From FEN-1219 sp963713355 (GTDB lineage Bacteria > Pseudomonadota > Gammaproteobacteria > Steroidobacterales > Rariloculaceae): DNA of 64,000 bases. The DNA is taken from the NCBI GenBank assembly GCA_963713355.1, contig CAVQLK010000010.1, positions 308,727 through 372,726 of the forward strand, in the 5' to 3' direction. Both the position numbers and the translations under genes were made by a program. The notes beneath the pieces were generated by a model. It ran no database searches. It had not been told where the DNA came from and saw nothing but the letters and a program-made list of their open reading frames with translations. Every line of letters starts with the position of its first letter. Position 1 is the first letter of the stretch. Shown piece by piece: positions 1-9,302 of the stretch.

Positions 1-355
1 CGTCTCCCCGACGATCTCGGCCAACGACCGCACGGCGCTCGTGTACGTCGATCTCCCCCCGGACGAGCGCATTCGCCCCGGCATGTTCGCGCGCGGCGAG
101 ATCGCGATCGGCACCGGGCCCGCCTACATGGTGCCGCTCGAGAGCATCGTAAGCTCCGACGGCTACAGCTATGTGTTCGTGCTCAGCGAGGACAACACCG
201 TCGCGCGCAGGCGCGTCGAAACCGGTGCCATGCACGACGGCGCGATCGAGGTCGTCGACGGTGTCGAGGCCGGTGAGCGCATCGTCAACAAGGGCGCCGG
301 GTTCTTGAAGGACGGCGATCTCGTCGACGTGAGCAACGGGTTGGGCGGCTCATGA
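1..355 (+). CDS. RND efflux periplasmic adaptor (membrane fusion protein), C-terminal part
   Basis: This is the 3' end of a gene that starts before the window; about 117 codons are visible. The residues match the beta-barrel and membrane-proximal domains of HlyD/AcrA-type adaptors: an 'IRPGMFARGEI' strand, then a 'VPLESIVSSDGYSYVFVL' segment, then an 'GVEAGERIVNKGAGFLKDGD' closing motif. Such adaptors link an inner-membrane RND pump to an outer-membrane channel. The stop codon overlaps the start of the next gene (ATGA), so the pair is translationally coupled with the permease that follows. The substrate cannot be read from the sequence. Confidence 0.9.
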   Translation, partial: VSPTISANDRTALVYVDLPPDERIRPGMFARGEIAIGTGPAYMVPLESIVSSDGYSYVFVLSEDNTVARRRVETGAMHDGAIEVVDGVEAGERIVNKGAGFLKDGDLVDVSNGLGGS

Positions 356-3300
356 ACTTCGTCACGTGGTCGATCCGCAACCCCGTTCCCGTCATCGTTC
401 TCTTCATCGCGCTGACGGTCGCGGGCCTCTTGAGCTTCCCGAAGCTCGGCGTGCTCGATCGTCCCGACATCGAGTTTCCGGCCGTCGTCGTCACGGTCAC
501 CTATCCCGGCGTCGCCCCGACGCAGATGGAAAGCGAGATCACGCGCAAGGTCGAGGACGCCGTCGCGACGATCGCCGGCATCGAGCAGATGACCTCGACG
601 GTCGACGAAGGCGCGTCTACGACGAGCATCGAGTTCCGTTTCGGCACGGACCTCTCGGCCGCGCTCGACGACGTCCGCGACGCGATGACGCGGATCCGCT
701 CGGACCTGCCGCCCGACGCCAACGAGCCGATCGTCTCGCGAGTGACGACGGCCGGCGGCGCCATCGTCACGTGGAGCGTCGCGTCGGACAACATGACGGA
801 CACCGAGCTCTCGTGGTTCGTCGACCTCACGGTGACGCGCGAGCTCTCGGCGGTGCCCGGTATCGGCCGCGTCAGCCGCGTCGGCGGCGTCGCGCGCGAG
901 ATCCGCGTCGATCTCGATCCCGACCGCATGGCGGCGCTCGGCGCCACGGCGAGCGACGTGTCGCGGCAGCTGCGGCGCATTCAGGCCGAATATCCGGGCG
1001 GCGAAGGACGCCTCGGCGGGCTCGAGCAGACCGTCCGCACGACGGGCATCATCACTTCCGTCTACGACTTGCGCGCGTTGCCGATCGCGCTGCCGGACGG
1101 CCGCAACGTAAGCCTCGACACAATCGCCGAGATTCGCGACCAGGCCGGCGAGCAGCGCTCCGCGGCGCTCCTCGACGGCGAGCCCGTGATCGGATTTCAG
1201 ATCGTGCGCTCGTGGGGCGCGAGCGCGCTCGACGTCGCCAAGGAGGCGCGCGCGGTCGTCGAGCGCCTGCAGAGCGAGTACCCGCACGTCAGGTTCGCCG
1301 AGGCGAGCTCTCAGGTCGGCTACATTCAAGAGTCCTTCGACGCCTCGATCGAGATGCTGATCGAAGGCGCGCTGCTCGCGATCCTCGTCGTCTGGCTGTT
1401 CTTGCGCGACTGGCGTGCCACGGCCGTCTCCGCGGTCGCGCTGCCGCTGTCGATCATCCCGACGTTCTGGGCGATCTGGGTGCTCGGCTACACGCTGAAC
1501 ATCTTGACGCTGCTCGCGTTGTCACTCGTCGTCGGCATCCTGGTCGACGACGCGATCGTCGAGGTCGAGAACATCGTGCGGCACTTGCGAATGGGCAAGA
1601 AGCCGAAGGAAGCCGCGATGGACGCCGCGATCGAGATCGGCCTCGCCGTCGTCGCGACGACGTTCACGATTTGCGCCGTGTTCGTTCCCGTCGCGTTCAT
1701 GAGCGGCATCGCCGGAGAGTTCTTCGGGCCGTTCAGCTTCACTGTGGTCGTGGCCGTGCTGTGCTCGCTGCTCGTCGCGCGCACGCTGACGCCGATGATG
1801 GCGGCGTATTTCTTGAAGCCGCACGATCGCCCCGAGCGCCCGTCGCGGATCATGACCTGGTATCTCGAGCGCGTGCGCTGGTGCCTCGCGCACCGGTGGT
1901 GGACGCTCGGTGTTGCGGGCGCGGCGATCTCCGCGATGCTCGGCCTCTTTCCGCTGCTTTCGACGGCGTTCTCGCCGGCCGGCGACAACGGCTTCACGAC
2001 GCTGAGCGTCGAGCTCGCGCCGGGCGCCTCTCTGAACGACACCCTCGAGGTGGCCGAGGCTGCGCGCCTGCGGCTCGGGCAGCTACCCGAAGTGGGCAGC
2101 ATCTACACGACGGTCGGAACGGGCGGCGGTGGCGGCGGCCCGACGGGCGGCGGTTCCGCGGGCAACGTGCGGCGCGGCTCGATGGTCATTCAGCTCGACA
2201 ATCCCGATGGCACGCGCGGCGCGCAGCAGCTCTTCGAGCGCAAGGCGACCGAAGTCCTGCGCTCCATTCCGGGTGCGCGGTTCCAATTCGGCGGCGGCGG
2301 TGGCGGCAGCCGGCTCTCGATCACGGTCGCCGGCGATGAGCCGAACCGCCTTGGACTCGCGGCCGCCAATGCCGAGCGCGAGATCCGCGCGATGCCGGGG
2401 CTCGGCATGATCACGAGCAGCGCGGCGCTGCAGAAGCCCGAGATCGTGATCCGGCCACTGCCCGACAACGCGGCCGAGCTCGGTGTGACGACGGAGACAT
2501 TGAGCCTCGTGACGCGTATCGCGACGAGCGGCGACGTCAACATGAGCCTGTCGAAGTTCAACCTCGATAACCGCCAGATTCCGATCCTCGTGCGGCTGAA
2601 CGACACGTCGCGGAGCAATCTCGAACGTCTCCAGCTCCTGTCGGTGCCGGGCAGCAGGGGACCCGTGCCGCTCATGAACGTCGCCGATATCTCGCTCGGT
2701 GCCGGTCCGGCGCAAATCACGCGCGTCGACCGCAGCCGCAACATCACGCTCGACGTCGACCTGAACGGCTTGCCGCTCGGCGACACGCTCGCGGCAATCG
2801 AGGCGCTGCCGTCCTTACGCAATCTGCCCGAAGGCGTGCGCCTCGTGCCGACGGGAGATGCGCGGTGGATCCGCGAGATCTTCGGCGAGTTCGCGCTCGC
2901 CATGGCCGTCGGTGTGCTGTCGATCTACGCCGTTCTCGTCATGCTGTTCCACAAGTTCATTCAGCCGGTCACGATCCTGGCCGCGCTGCCGCCCTCCGCG
3001 GCCGGCGCAATCGTGGCGCTGCTCGTGTTCGACTACAGCCTCGCGATCAACTCGCTGATCGGCTTGCTGATGCTGATGGGCATCGTGTCGAAGAACTCCA
3101 TCTTGATCGTCGAGTACGCGATCATGGCGCAGCGCGACCACGGCATGTCGCGGTTTGACTCGCTGATCGACTCGTGCAGCAAACGCGCTCGGCCCATCGT
3201 GATGACGACGATCGCGATGATCGCCGGAATGACGCCGATCGCGATGGGCTGGGCCGGCGATCCGAGCTTCCGCGCGCCGATGGGTGTCGCCGTGATCGGC

Positions 3301-3453
3301 GGCTTGATCGTCTCGACGGTCATGAGCTTGTTCATCGTCCCCGCGATGTTCACGGTCGTCGACGACTTCCAGCAGTGGATCTCGCGGCTCGGCCGCCGCG
3401 GCGGCGCCGAGGACGAGGAGCGCAGCATGCCCGCGCCCAGTGCCGTCGGTTGA
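352..3453 (+). CDS. RND family efflux permease (HAE1-like)
   Basis: A 1033-residue inner-membrane proton/drug antiporter of the AcrB/MdtBC superfamily. It has the usual layout of TM1 near residues 10-30, a large periplasmic loop, a TM2-6 block, a second periplasmic loop and TM8-12. The proton-relay residues are present: the Asp pair at about 399-400 in TM4 ('GILVDDAIVEVENI') and the Lys at about 914 in TM10 ('SKNSILIVEYA'). Two glycine-rich runs lie in the second periplasmic half (residues about 590-605 and 645-655), which is unusual. The gene overlaps the upstream adaptor by four bases. No outer-membrane factor gene is visible in the window. Confidence 0.95.
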   Translation: MNFVTWSIRNPVPVIVLFIALTVAGLLSFPKLGVLDRPDIEFPAVVVTVTYPGVAPTQMESEITRKVEDAVATIAGIEQMTSTVDEGASTTSIEFRFGTDLSAALDDVRDAMTRIRSDLPPDANEPIVSRVTTAGGAIVTWSVASDNMTDTELSWFVDLTVTRELSAVPGIGRVSRVGGVAREIRVDLDPDRMAALGATASDVSRQLRRIQAEYPGGEGRLGGLEQTVRTTGIITSVYDLRALPIALPDGRNVSLDTIAEIRDQAGEQRSAALLDGEPVIGFQIVRSWGASALDVAKEARAVVERLQSEYPHVRFAEASSQVGYIQESFDASIEMLIEGALLAILVVWLFLRDWRATAVSAVALPLSIIPTFWAIWVLGYTLNILTLLALSLVVGILVDDAIVEVENIVRHLRMGKKPKEAAMDAAIEIGLAVVATTFTICAVFVPVAFMSGIAGEFFGPFSFTVVVAVLCSLLVARTLTPMMAAYFLKPHDRPERPSRIMTWYLERVRWCLAHRWWTLGVAGAAISAMLGLFPLLSTAFSPAGDNGFTTLSVELAPGASLNDTLEVAEAARLRLGQLPEVGSIYTTVGTGGGGGGPTGGGSAGNVRRGSMVIQLDNPDGTRGAQQLFERKATEVLRSIPGARFQFGGGGGGSRLSITVAGDEPNRLGLAAANAEREIRAMPGLGMITSSAALQKPEIVIRPLPDNAAELGVTTETLSLVTRIATSGDVNMSLSKFNLDNRQIPILVRLNDTSRSNLERLQLLSVPGSRGPVPLMNVADISLGAGPAQITRVDRSRNITLDVDLNGLPLGDTLAAIEALPSLRNLPEGVRLVPTGDARWIREIFGEFALAMAVGVLSIYAVLVMLFHKFIQPVTILAALPPSAAGAIVALLVFDYSLAINSLIGLLMLMGIVSKNSILIVEYAIMAQRDHGMSRFDSLIDSCSKRARPIVMTTIAMIAGMTPIAMGWAGDPSFRAPMGVAVIGGLIVSTVMSLFIVPAMFTVVDDFQQWISRLGRRGGAEDEERSMPAPSAVG

Positions 3454-3476
3454 CCGCGCGAGGATGACGAGATGTT

Positions 3477-3858
3477 TCAAACCGCGGCGGCGTGGTCGTC
3501 GCGATAGCACGGCAGCGTCAGCGTAAACCGCGCGCCGCCGCCCGGCTTCGACTCGACGGTAAGGTCGCCGCGGTGCAACGTCGCGATGCGCTTCGCGAGG
3601 GTAAAGGCCGAGCCCGAGGCCGCCGTTGTGTTGGTCGCCTGTGACAAACCGCTCGAAGATATGCGGTAGCAATTCGGGCTCTATTCCCGGCCCTTCGTCG
3701 ATGATCTCGATGCACGCAACGTCGTCGCTCTCCTGCCGCGCTCAGGCGTCGACTTTGTCGGCATCCAGGGCCGCCCCGACGGCGTCGCAGGCGTGAGACA
3801 GCGCGACCTTCAGATCAGCAGCCGGGATCTCGAGCAACCGCTGCAACGTCTCGAGCAT
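3477..3858 (-). pseudogene. Remnant of a GAF-type sensor histidine kinase with an internal deletion
   Basis: Reading leftward from an ATG at 3858 there are 38 codons that look like the first residues of GAF-domain kinases ('LLEIPAADLKVALSHACDA', ending '...ADKVDA') and then a TGA at 3742. Just after it, in another frame, comes the C-terminal ATPase piece: an 'IIDEGPGIEPELLPHIFERF' G1-box region, 'GLGLGL', then after a further frame change 'AKRIATLHRGDLTVESKPGGGARFTLTLP' and a stop at 3477. The rest of the GAF domain, the HisKA domain and the N box are gone. The kinase has therefore lost its phospho-acceptor region and cannot work. It lies on the opposite strand between two RND systems, so it may once have regulated one of them. 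Confidence 0.75.
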
Positions 3859-4177
3859 CACGGCACCTCAGTGGAGTGGTCTTTGCGGCCGGCTGGCGAC
3901 GAGACTCGTTCAAGCAAGAACGATGCCATACGGCGCGCGGGTCAGCGCGCAGCACGAAGCGGCTTCAAGCTGAGCGTGCCGCTGCCGTAACGGCTGGAAA
4001 CCTGACACTCCCCGTCACGTTGCTCTGCTAGTTTCGCTTTCCGGCTCGAAACCGTGAGGCCGATGCATTTACAATTGGCAATGTTGCCGGCGTCGTTTCG
4101 ATTGCCTTTCTCGGCCGCCGCCGTCCGGCCGCCGCCAGAGGGTCTCTGCGCGGCTCGTTCCTGAGGGAGTTTTGTCA
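3859..4177. other. Intergenic region upstream of the second RND operon
   Basis: About 320 bases with no convincing reading frame, tRNA or strong hairpin. A TACAAT hexamer around 4070 could be a -10 element for the downstream adaptor gene, but no good -35 partner stands at the right distance. A GAGGGAG ribosome-binding site at 4163-4169 serves the next gene. Confidence 0.4.
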
Positions 4178-5350
4178 GTGCCAACACAGCCAAATCGCCG
4201 CACCGCGCGGCGCGGTCCCGGCTTTTTCTCATTGGCGGCCGTGGCGCTCGTCGCCGCCTGCCGCGGCGAGCCGCCCGCGATGCCGTTGCCGCCGCCGGTC
4301 GAGGTCGGCGTCGTCGACGTCGAGCCGCGCGCGTTGGCTCTTGTGCTCGAGTATCCGGCCCAGCTCAAAGGCGTGCGCGAGGTCGAAGTGCGCGCGCGCG
4401 TGTCCGGGATCCTGCTCGAGCGCCGCTACGACGAAGGAGCCCGCATCGAGGCCGGCGAGGTGCTGTTCCGCATCGATGCGGATTCGTTTCGCGCCGAGGC
4501 TGCGCGTGCACGGGCGGAGCTCGCAGTCGCGGACGCGAACTTGAGCCAGGCGCGCCGCGAGCGCGACCGCATCTTGCCGCTCTACGAGCAGAAGCTCGCG
4601 AGCTTGCGCGACCGCGACAACGCGCTCGCGGCCTTCGAGAGCGCCGAAGCGAACGTCTCCGCCGCGCAAGCCGAGCTGCGCACCGCCGAACTCGAGCTGT
4701 CGTACACGGAAGTGCGCGCGCCGATCTCGGGCTTGACCAGCCGCGAAGTGCGCTCCGAGGGCAGCCTCGTCACGGCCGGCACGGAGTCGAGCCTGTTGAC
4801 GTACATCGTCCAGGCGGATCGCCTGTTCGTGGACATCGCCGTCGCGGATGCCGATGCCGAGCTCGTGCGCGCGGCGCTCGAGGGCGAGAAGCGAGGCCAC
4901 GTCGGCATCAGCGTCATGGACGCGCGCGGCCAGCCGCTCGCGGAGATGGGCACGATCGAGTTCATCTCGCCGCGCGTCGACGACGCCACGGGCACCGTTG
5001 CGATCCGAGCCGTCGTCGACAATCCGGCCGGCGTCGTGCCCGGGCGCATCGTGCGCGCGCGCATCGAGGGCGTCACGATCGAGGACTCGCTCGTGATCCC
5101 TAAGCGCGCCGTCATGTACGGCGCGCAGGGCACGTACGTCTGGACCGTCGACGGCAACGGGCAAGTAGCGCCGGCGCCCGTGGACCTCGGCGCCTTAGCC
5201 GGTAACGACGTAGCCGTCACGGCGGGCCTCACGCCCGGCGCACGCGTAGTCGTCGACGGGATTCTCAAGGTCGTGCCGGGCGTGCCCGTCAACCCGGTGC
5301 CGATCGGCGAGGGCGCGGCACGCACCACCGGAGCGGGCGCCACGCCGTGA
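4178..5350 (+). CDS. RND efflux periplasmic adaptor lipoprotein (AcrA-like)
   Basis: A membrane fusion protein of about 390 residues. The N-terminus has a basic stretch, a hydrophobic core and a lipobox-like 'LVAAC', so it is probably lipid-anchored in the inner membrane. Then come the barrel-sandwich half ('VRARVSGILLERRYDEGARI'), a long alpha-helical hairpin with coiled-coil character (about residues 100-165), the second lipoyl half ('YTEVRAPISGLTSREVRSEG') and the beta-barrel domain. I chose GTG at 4178 because the GAGGGAG site sits eight bases upstream; a TTG at 4172 is in frame but too close to it. The stop overlaps the GTG of the downstream permease, so the two are coupled. Confidence 0.93.
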   Translation: MPTQPNRRTARRGPGFFSLAAVALVAACRGEPPAMPLPPPVEVGVVDVEPRALALVLEYPAQLKGVREVEVRARVSGILLERRYDEGARIEAGEVLFRIDADSFRAEAARARAELAVADANLSQARRERDRILPLYEQKLASLRDRDNALAAFESAEANVSAAQAELRTAELELSYTEVRAPISGLTSREVRSEGSLVTAGTESSLLTYIVQADRLFVDIAVADADAELVRAALEGEKRGHVGISVMDARGQPLAEMGTIEFISPRVDDATGTVAIRAVVDNPAGVVPGRIVRARIEGVTIEDSLVIPKRAVMYGAQGTYVWTVDGNGQVAPAPVDLGALAGNDVAVTAGLTPGARVVVDGILKVVPGVPVNPVPIGEGAARTTGAGATP

Positions 5351-8300
5351 TCTCGAACTTCTTCATCGATCGGCCGTTGTTCGCGACGGTGGTTTCGGCG
5401 TTCATCGTGATCGCCGGCTTGGCGGCGTTCCGCGAGCTGCCGGTGGCTATGTTTCCGAACGTCGCGCCGCCGCAGATTGCCGTTACGACGGTCTACCCCG
5501 GCGCGAGCGCCGACGTGATCGCCGAGACCGTGGCCGCGCCGCTCGAGCAAGCGCTGAACGGCGTCGAGGACATGCTCTACATGCTCTCAGGCAGCTCGTC
5601 GACGGCGAGCTCGCTGACGATCGCCCTGACGTTCGCCGTGGGCACCGATCCCGATATCGCGCTCATCAACGTGCAGAACCGCGTCCAGAGCGCCATTCAG
5701 CTCCTGCCCGAGGAAGTTCGCCGGCAAGGCGTATCGATCCAGAAGGCGCTGCCGAGCTTCCTCATGATCGTGTCGTTCGACTCGCCGGACGGCCGCTACG
5801 ACGAGCTGTTCGTCTCGAACTACGCGACGCTCAACGTCATAGACGAGCTCAGGCGCCTTCCGGGCATGGGCAACGTGCAGGTATTCGGCGCGCGCGACTA
5901 CTCGATCCGCATCTGGCTGCGGCCGGACAAGCTCACGGAGCTCGGCCTCACGCCGGCCGACGTGGCAGCCGCAGTGCGCGAGCAGAACGCACAGTCTGCC
6001 GCCGGCCGGCTCGGCGACGAGCCTATCACCGAGCAGGTCGATCTCACTCTGACCGTTACGACGCAATCGCGGCTGTCGGACCCCGAGCAGTTCGAGCGCA
6101 TCGTGCTGCGCGCAGGCGACAACGGCGAGGTCGTGCGCCTGCGGGATGTCGCACGAGTGGAGCTCGGCGCACGCGATTATGGCTTCGCCCTCTCGCGCCT
6201 CGGCCGGCCCGTGATCGGCGCGGCGCTGCAGCTCGCGCCCGACGCGAACGCGCTCGAGTCCGCGGCCGCCGTCTACGCGAAGATGGCGGAGCTCGAGGCG
6301 AGCTTTCCGGAAGGGCTCGAATGGTCGATTCCGTATGACACGAGTAATTACGTGCGCACGTCGATGCGCGAGGTCGCGCTCACGTTCGTCGAGGCGCTCG
6401 TCCTCGTGTTCTTCGTCGTGTGGCTGTTCCTCTATAACTTACGCGCCACGACGATTCCCTCGGTCGCGGTGCCCGTGTCGCTCGTCGGCACGTTCGCGGG
6501 CATGTACCTGCTCGGCTTTTCGATCAACTCGTTGACGTTGTTCGGGATGGTGCTCGCGATCGGCATTGTCGTCGACGACGCGATCGTCGTGCTCGAGAAC
6601 GTCGAGCGGCACATGCGCGACGAGCACGTCAGCGCGCGCGATGCCACGCGGCGCGCGATGGCCGAGGTCAGCCGGCCCGTGATCGCGATCGTGCTCGTGC
6701 TGAACGCCGTGTTCTTGCCCGTGGCGTTCTTGGGCGGGCTCGTCGGCGAGATGTACCGGCAGTTCGCGATCACGATCGCCGTGTCGGTGACGATCTCGGG
6801 CTTCGTTGCGCTGACGCTGACGCCCGCCATGTGCGCGAAGCTGCTGCAAACCGGCGAGGTCGAGCCGACGGGGTTGCTGGCGCACTTCGACCGCGGCTTC
6901 CTGCGGCTGACGCGCGCGTATACGGGGGCCGTGCGGTGGATGCTGGGCCACGCCGCGGTCGCAGTGGCCGCGATGGCCGCCATGGCCGCCGCGATCTGGT
7001 GGCTCGAGAGCCGCGTACCGAGCGAGCTCGCGCCGAACGAGGACCAGGGCTACGTGCTTGCGATCGCGGCGTTGCCGCCGGCCGCTTCGCTGCAGCGCAC
7101 TCAAGCAGCGCTCGATCAGCTCGATGAGGCCGCGTTCGCGCATCCGGCATTTTTCGACAACATCACGGTTGCGGGCTTCGACGTGCAGACGGGCGGCCAA
7201 CGCAGCAACTCCGGCGTGAGCTTCATACTGCTCAAGGACTGGTCGGAGCGCCACGAGCCCGAGCTCGAGGCGCAAGCCGTGGCGGGTGCATTGATGGGCG
7301 CGGGAGCCGCTATCAAAGACGCGTTCGTGTTTTCGCTGTCGCCGCCTGCCGTCGAAGGCATGTCCAACGTCGGCGGCCTGGAGGGCTTCGTGCAGTCGCG
7401 CTCGAACGACTACGCGGCGCTCGAGCAGGTGACGCAAACGCTGGTCGCTGCGGCGGCCCAGCGCCCCGAGTTCAAGGGTCCGGATGGCACCGCGAACGTG
7501 GCCACCACGTATTCGGCGCAAGTGCCGCGTATCAACGTGGATCTGGACATCGAGAAGGCGAAGCTGCTCGGCGTGAGCCTCGACGACGTGAACGTCACGC
7601 TGCAAAGCACGTTTGGAGCTTTCTATGTGAACGACTTCAATCGCGAAGGACGCGTGTATCGCGTGCAGATGCAGTCGGACGCGAAGTTCCGCTCGCACCC
7701 GGAGGACTTGCGCGACGTCTCCGTGCGCTCGGCAGACGGCGCGATGATTCCGCTGACGGCGATCGCCACGGTCAACCCGATCACCGGGCCGGACCTCGTC
7801 GAGCGTTTCAACTTGTTTCCGTCGGCGCGGCTGGCCGGCGAGCCCGCGCCCGGCTACAGCTCGGGGCAGGCGCTCGCGGCAATGGAGGAGGTCGCGGCCG
7901 AGGTCTTGCCCGCGGGCTACACGCTCGCGTGGTCCGGCCAGTCGTATCAGGAGAAGACGAGCAGCCAGAACACGGCCGGGATCTTCGGGCTCGCCGTGCT
8001 CATGGTGTTCCTGATTCTCGCGGCGCAGTACGAGCGCATCACGCTGCCGTTCGCCGTCATCCTCGCGGTCCCGTTCGCCGTCTTCGGCGCGTTCCTCGCC
8101 GTCTGGCTGCGCGGCCTCTACAACGATCTGTACTTACAGATTGGGCTCGTGACGCTGGTCGGCCTCGCGGCGAAGAACGCGATCCTGATCGTCGAGTTCG
8201 CGGCGCACCTGCATCGCGAAGGCATGGGCCTCAAGGAAGCCGCCGTCGAGGCGGCACGCCTGCGGTTCCGGCCGATCGTCATGACCTCGCTCGCGTTCAT

Positions 8301-8508
8301 CTTGGGTGTGCTGCCGCTCGCGCTGTCCACCGGCGCCGGCGCGGCGAGCCGGCACTCGATTGGCACCGGCGTCATCGGCGGTATGCTGGCCGCGACGTTC
8401 ATCGCGGTGCTGTTCATCCCGTCGTTCTTCGTCTGGACGTCGCGCGCCGGGGACGCCGTACGGCGACGGTTCGGCGCGGCCGACGCTTCTGACGCCGCTC
8501 GTAGCTAG
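5347..8508 (+). CDS. RND family multidrug efflux permease (AcrB-like)
   Basis: A 1053-residue HAE1-type pump starting 'ISNFFIDRPLFATVVSAFIV', the standard AcrB-family opening. The proton-translocation Asp pair is at about 410-411 ('GIVVDDAIVVLENVERHM') and the Lys at about 943 ('LAAKNAILIVEFA'). The family-typical 'PNVAPPQIAVTTVYPGA' and 'YSSGQALAAMEEVA' segments are present. The GTG start overlaps the adaptor stop, so they form a two-gene operon without an outer-membrane channel gene, which is probably supplied from elsewhere. It is closer to AcrB than the first permease in this window. The 3' end overlaps by three bases the end of the HNH remnant on the other strand. Confidence 0.96.
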   Translation: MISNFFIDRPLFATVVSAFIVIAGLAAFRELPVAMFPNVAPPQIAVTTVYPGASADVIAETVAAPLEQALNGVEDMLYMLSGSSSTASSLTIALTFAVGTDPDIALINVQNRVQSAIQLLPEEVRRQGVSIQKALPSFLMIVSFDSPDGRYDELFVSNYATLNVIDELRRLPGMGNVQVFGARDYSIRIWLRPDKLTELGLTPADVAAAVREQNAQSAAGRLGDEPITEQVDLTLTVTTQSRLSDPEQFERIVLRAGDNGEVVRLRDVARVELGARDYGFALSRLGRPVIGAALQLAPDANALESAAAVYAKMAELEASFPEGLEWSIPYDTSNYVRTSMREVALTFVEALVLVFFVVWLFLYNLRATTIPSVAVPVSLVGTFAGMYLLGFSINSLTLFGMVLAIGIVVDDAIVVLENVERHMRDEHVSARDATRRAMAEVSRPVIAIVLVLNAVFLPVAFLGGLVGEMYRQFAITIAVSVTISGFVALTLTPAMCAKLLQTGEVEPTGLLAHFDRGFLRLTRAYTGAVRWMLGHAAVAVAAMAAMAAAIWWLESRVPSELAPNEDQGYVLAIAALPPAASLQRTQAALDQLDEAAFAHPAFFDNITVAGFDVQTGGQRSNSGVSFILLKDWSERHEPELEAQAVAGALMGAGAAIKDAFVFSLSPPAVEGMSNVGGLEGFVQSRSNDYAALEQVTQTLVAAAAQRPEFKGPDGTANVATTYSAQVPRINVDLDIEKAKLLGVSLDDVNVTLQSTFGAFYVNDFNREGRVYRVQMQSDAKFRSHPEDLRDVSVRSADGAMIPLTAIATVNPITGPDLVERFNLFPSARLAGEPAPGYSSGQALAAMEEVAAEVLPAGYTLAWSGQSYQEKTSSQNTAGIFGLAVLMVFLILAAQYERITLPFAVILAVPFAVFGAFLAVWLRGLYNDLYLQIGLVTLVGLAAKNAILIVEFAAHLHREGMGLKEAAVEAARLRFRPIVMTSLAFILGVLPLALSTGAGAASRHSIGTGVIGGMLAATFIAVLFIPSFFVWTSRAGDAVRRRFGAADASDAARS

Positions 8509-9276
8509 CCCGACAACGGTTCGGGCGCTGCCGCTTTGTGCTCGAGGAACTGCATCGCCTCGATGGCCTGGCTGTAATCCATGCTCTCGCCGCGCCACTG
8601 GCAGCGGCTCGTCTGCGGCGTGATTTTCAGCTCGGGCTCGTGTTTCTGGAGATAGTCCCGCAAGCTGTCCTCGAAGCCGCGATAGGTCGACGGGACCGTC
8701 GGTAAAATGTTTCCGCGGAAACAATGCGCACCGTTCTCTTCGACACGCAGGCCATTGGGCCGCGTGAACACGAATAGCCCGTCGTCGGTGGCGGTAAGGC
8801 CGTAGCCGCCTTCGTGCACGAGCCCGTGATGAAACCCGCAGAGCGTGATCAGGTTGGGAAGCTTCGTCTCGCCGCCGTCGGCCCGCCACGCATGCGCCGC
8901 GATCTGCAGCGGAGTTTCCGCGGAAACCTTTCCTCCGGCTGGCCGCACCGCTTCGACGGCCAGCTCGAGCGCCTTGCGCGACGACCGCGCCGATCTCGGG
9001 CGGCAAGCGGGCGTTCAAGGTGAACGTACCGTCTGCGTCGAAGAAGGAGGAGACGTTTCGCTGCTCGTGCTGCAGCTGGGCGAGCTTCGCGGCGTCGCGC
9101 CGCTGCGTCGCGCCGCTGCGTCCAGCGATACTTGCGCACGAGCTTCTCGACGTGCTCCGCCGTTCCGTGGCGCGCGACATGCACGAGCACGGACTCGTTG
9201 GCCTGATCAGCCACGCGCGTCATCGCGCGAACTCTCGAGTACGAGAACTCGACTTCCGCCCGGGGGCATAGACATA
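8505..9276 (-). pseudogene. Remnant of a DUF222/13E12-type HNH endonuclease
   Basis: Leftward fragments spell the DUF222-HNH family in order across several frames: 'EFSYSRVRAMTRVADQANE', 'ARHGTAEHVEKLVRKYRW', then 'FFDADGTFTLNARLPPEIGAVV', then the 148-codon terminal piece with 'LPNLITLCGFHHGLVHEGGYGL'. The N-terminus before the SYSRVRA motif is missing, abutting the neighbouring TonB receptor gene at about 9280. Between 'SAETPLQ' and 'IAAHAWRADGG' the segment that normally carries the 'CRFPGC' half of the HNH site is absent. Together with two frame changes this makes a functional nuclease unlikely. The family is common and often degenerate in high-GC genomes. Confidence 0.75.
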
Positions 9277-9302
9277 TCCGGCGGAAAAAAGAACGCCGAC
9301 AC

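Noticed and set aside
169..1329. 386-codon leftward open frame opposite the first RND genes
   Set aside because: Arg/Asp/Ala-rich shadow of the conserved permease, caused by high GC; no family features and a real gene on the other strand.
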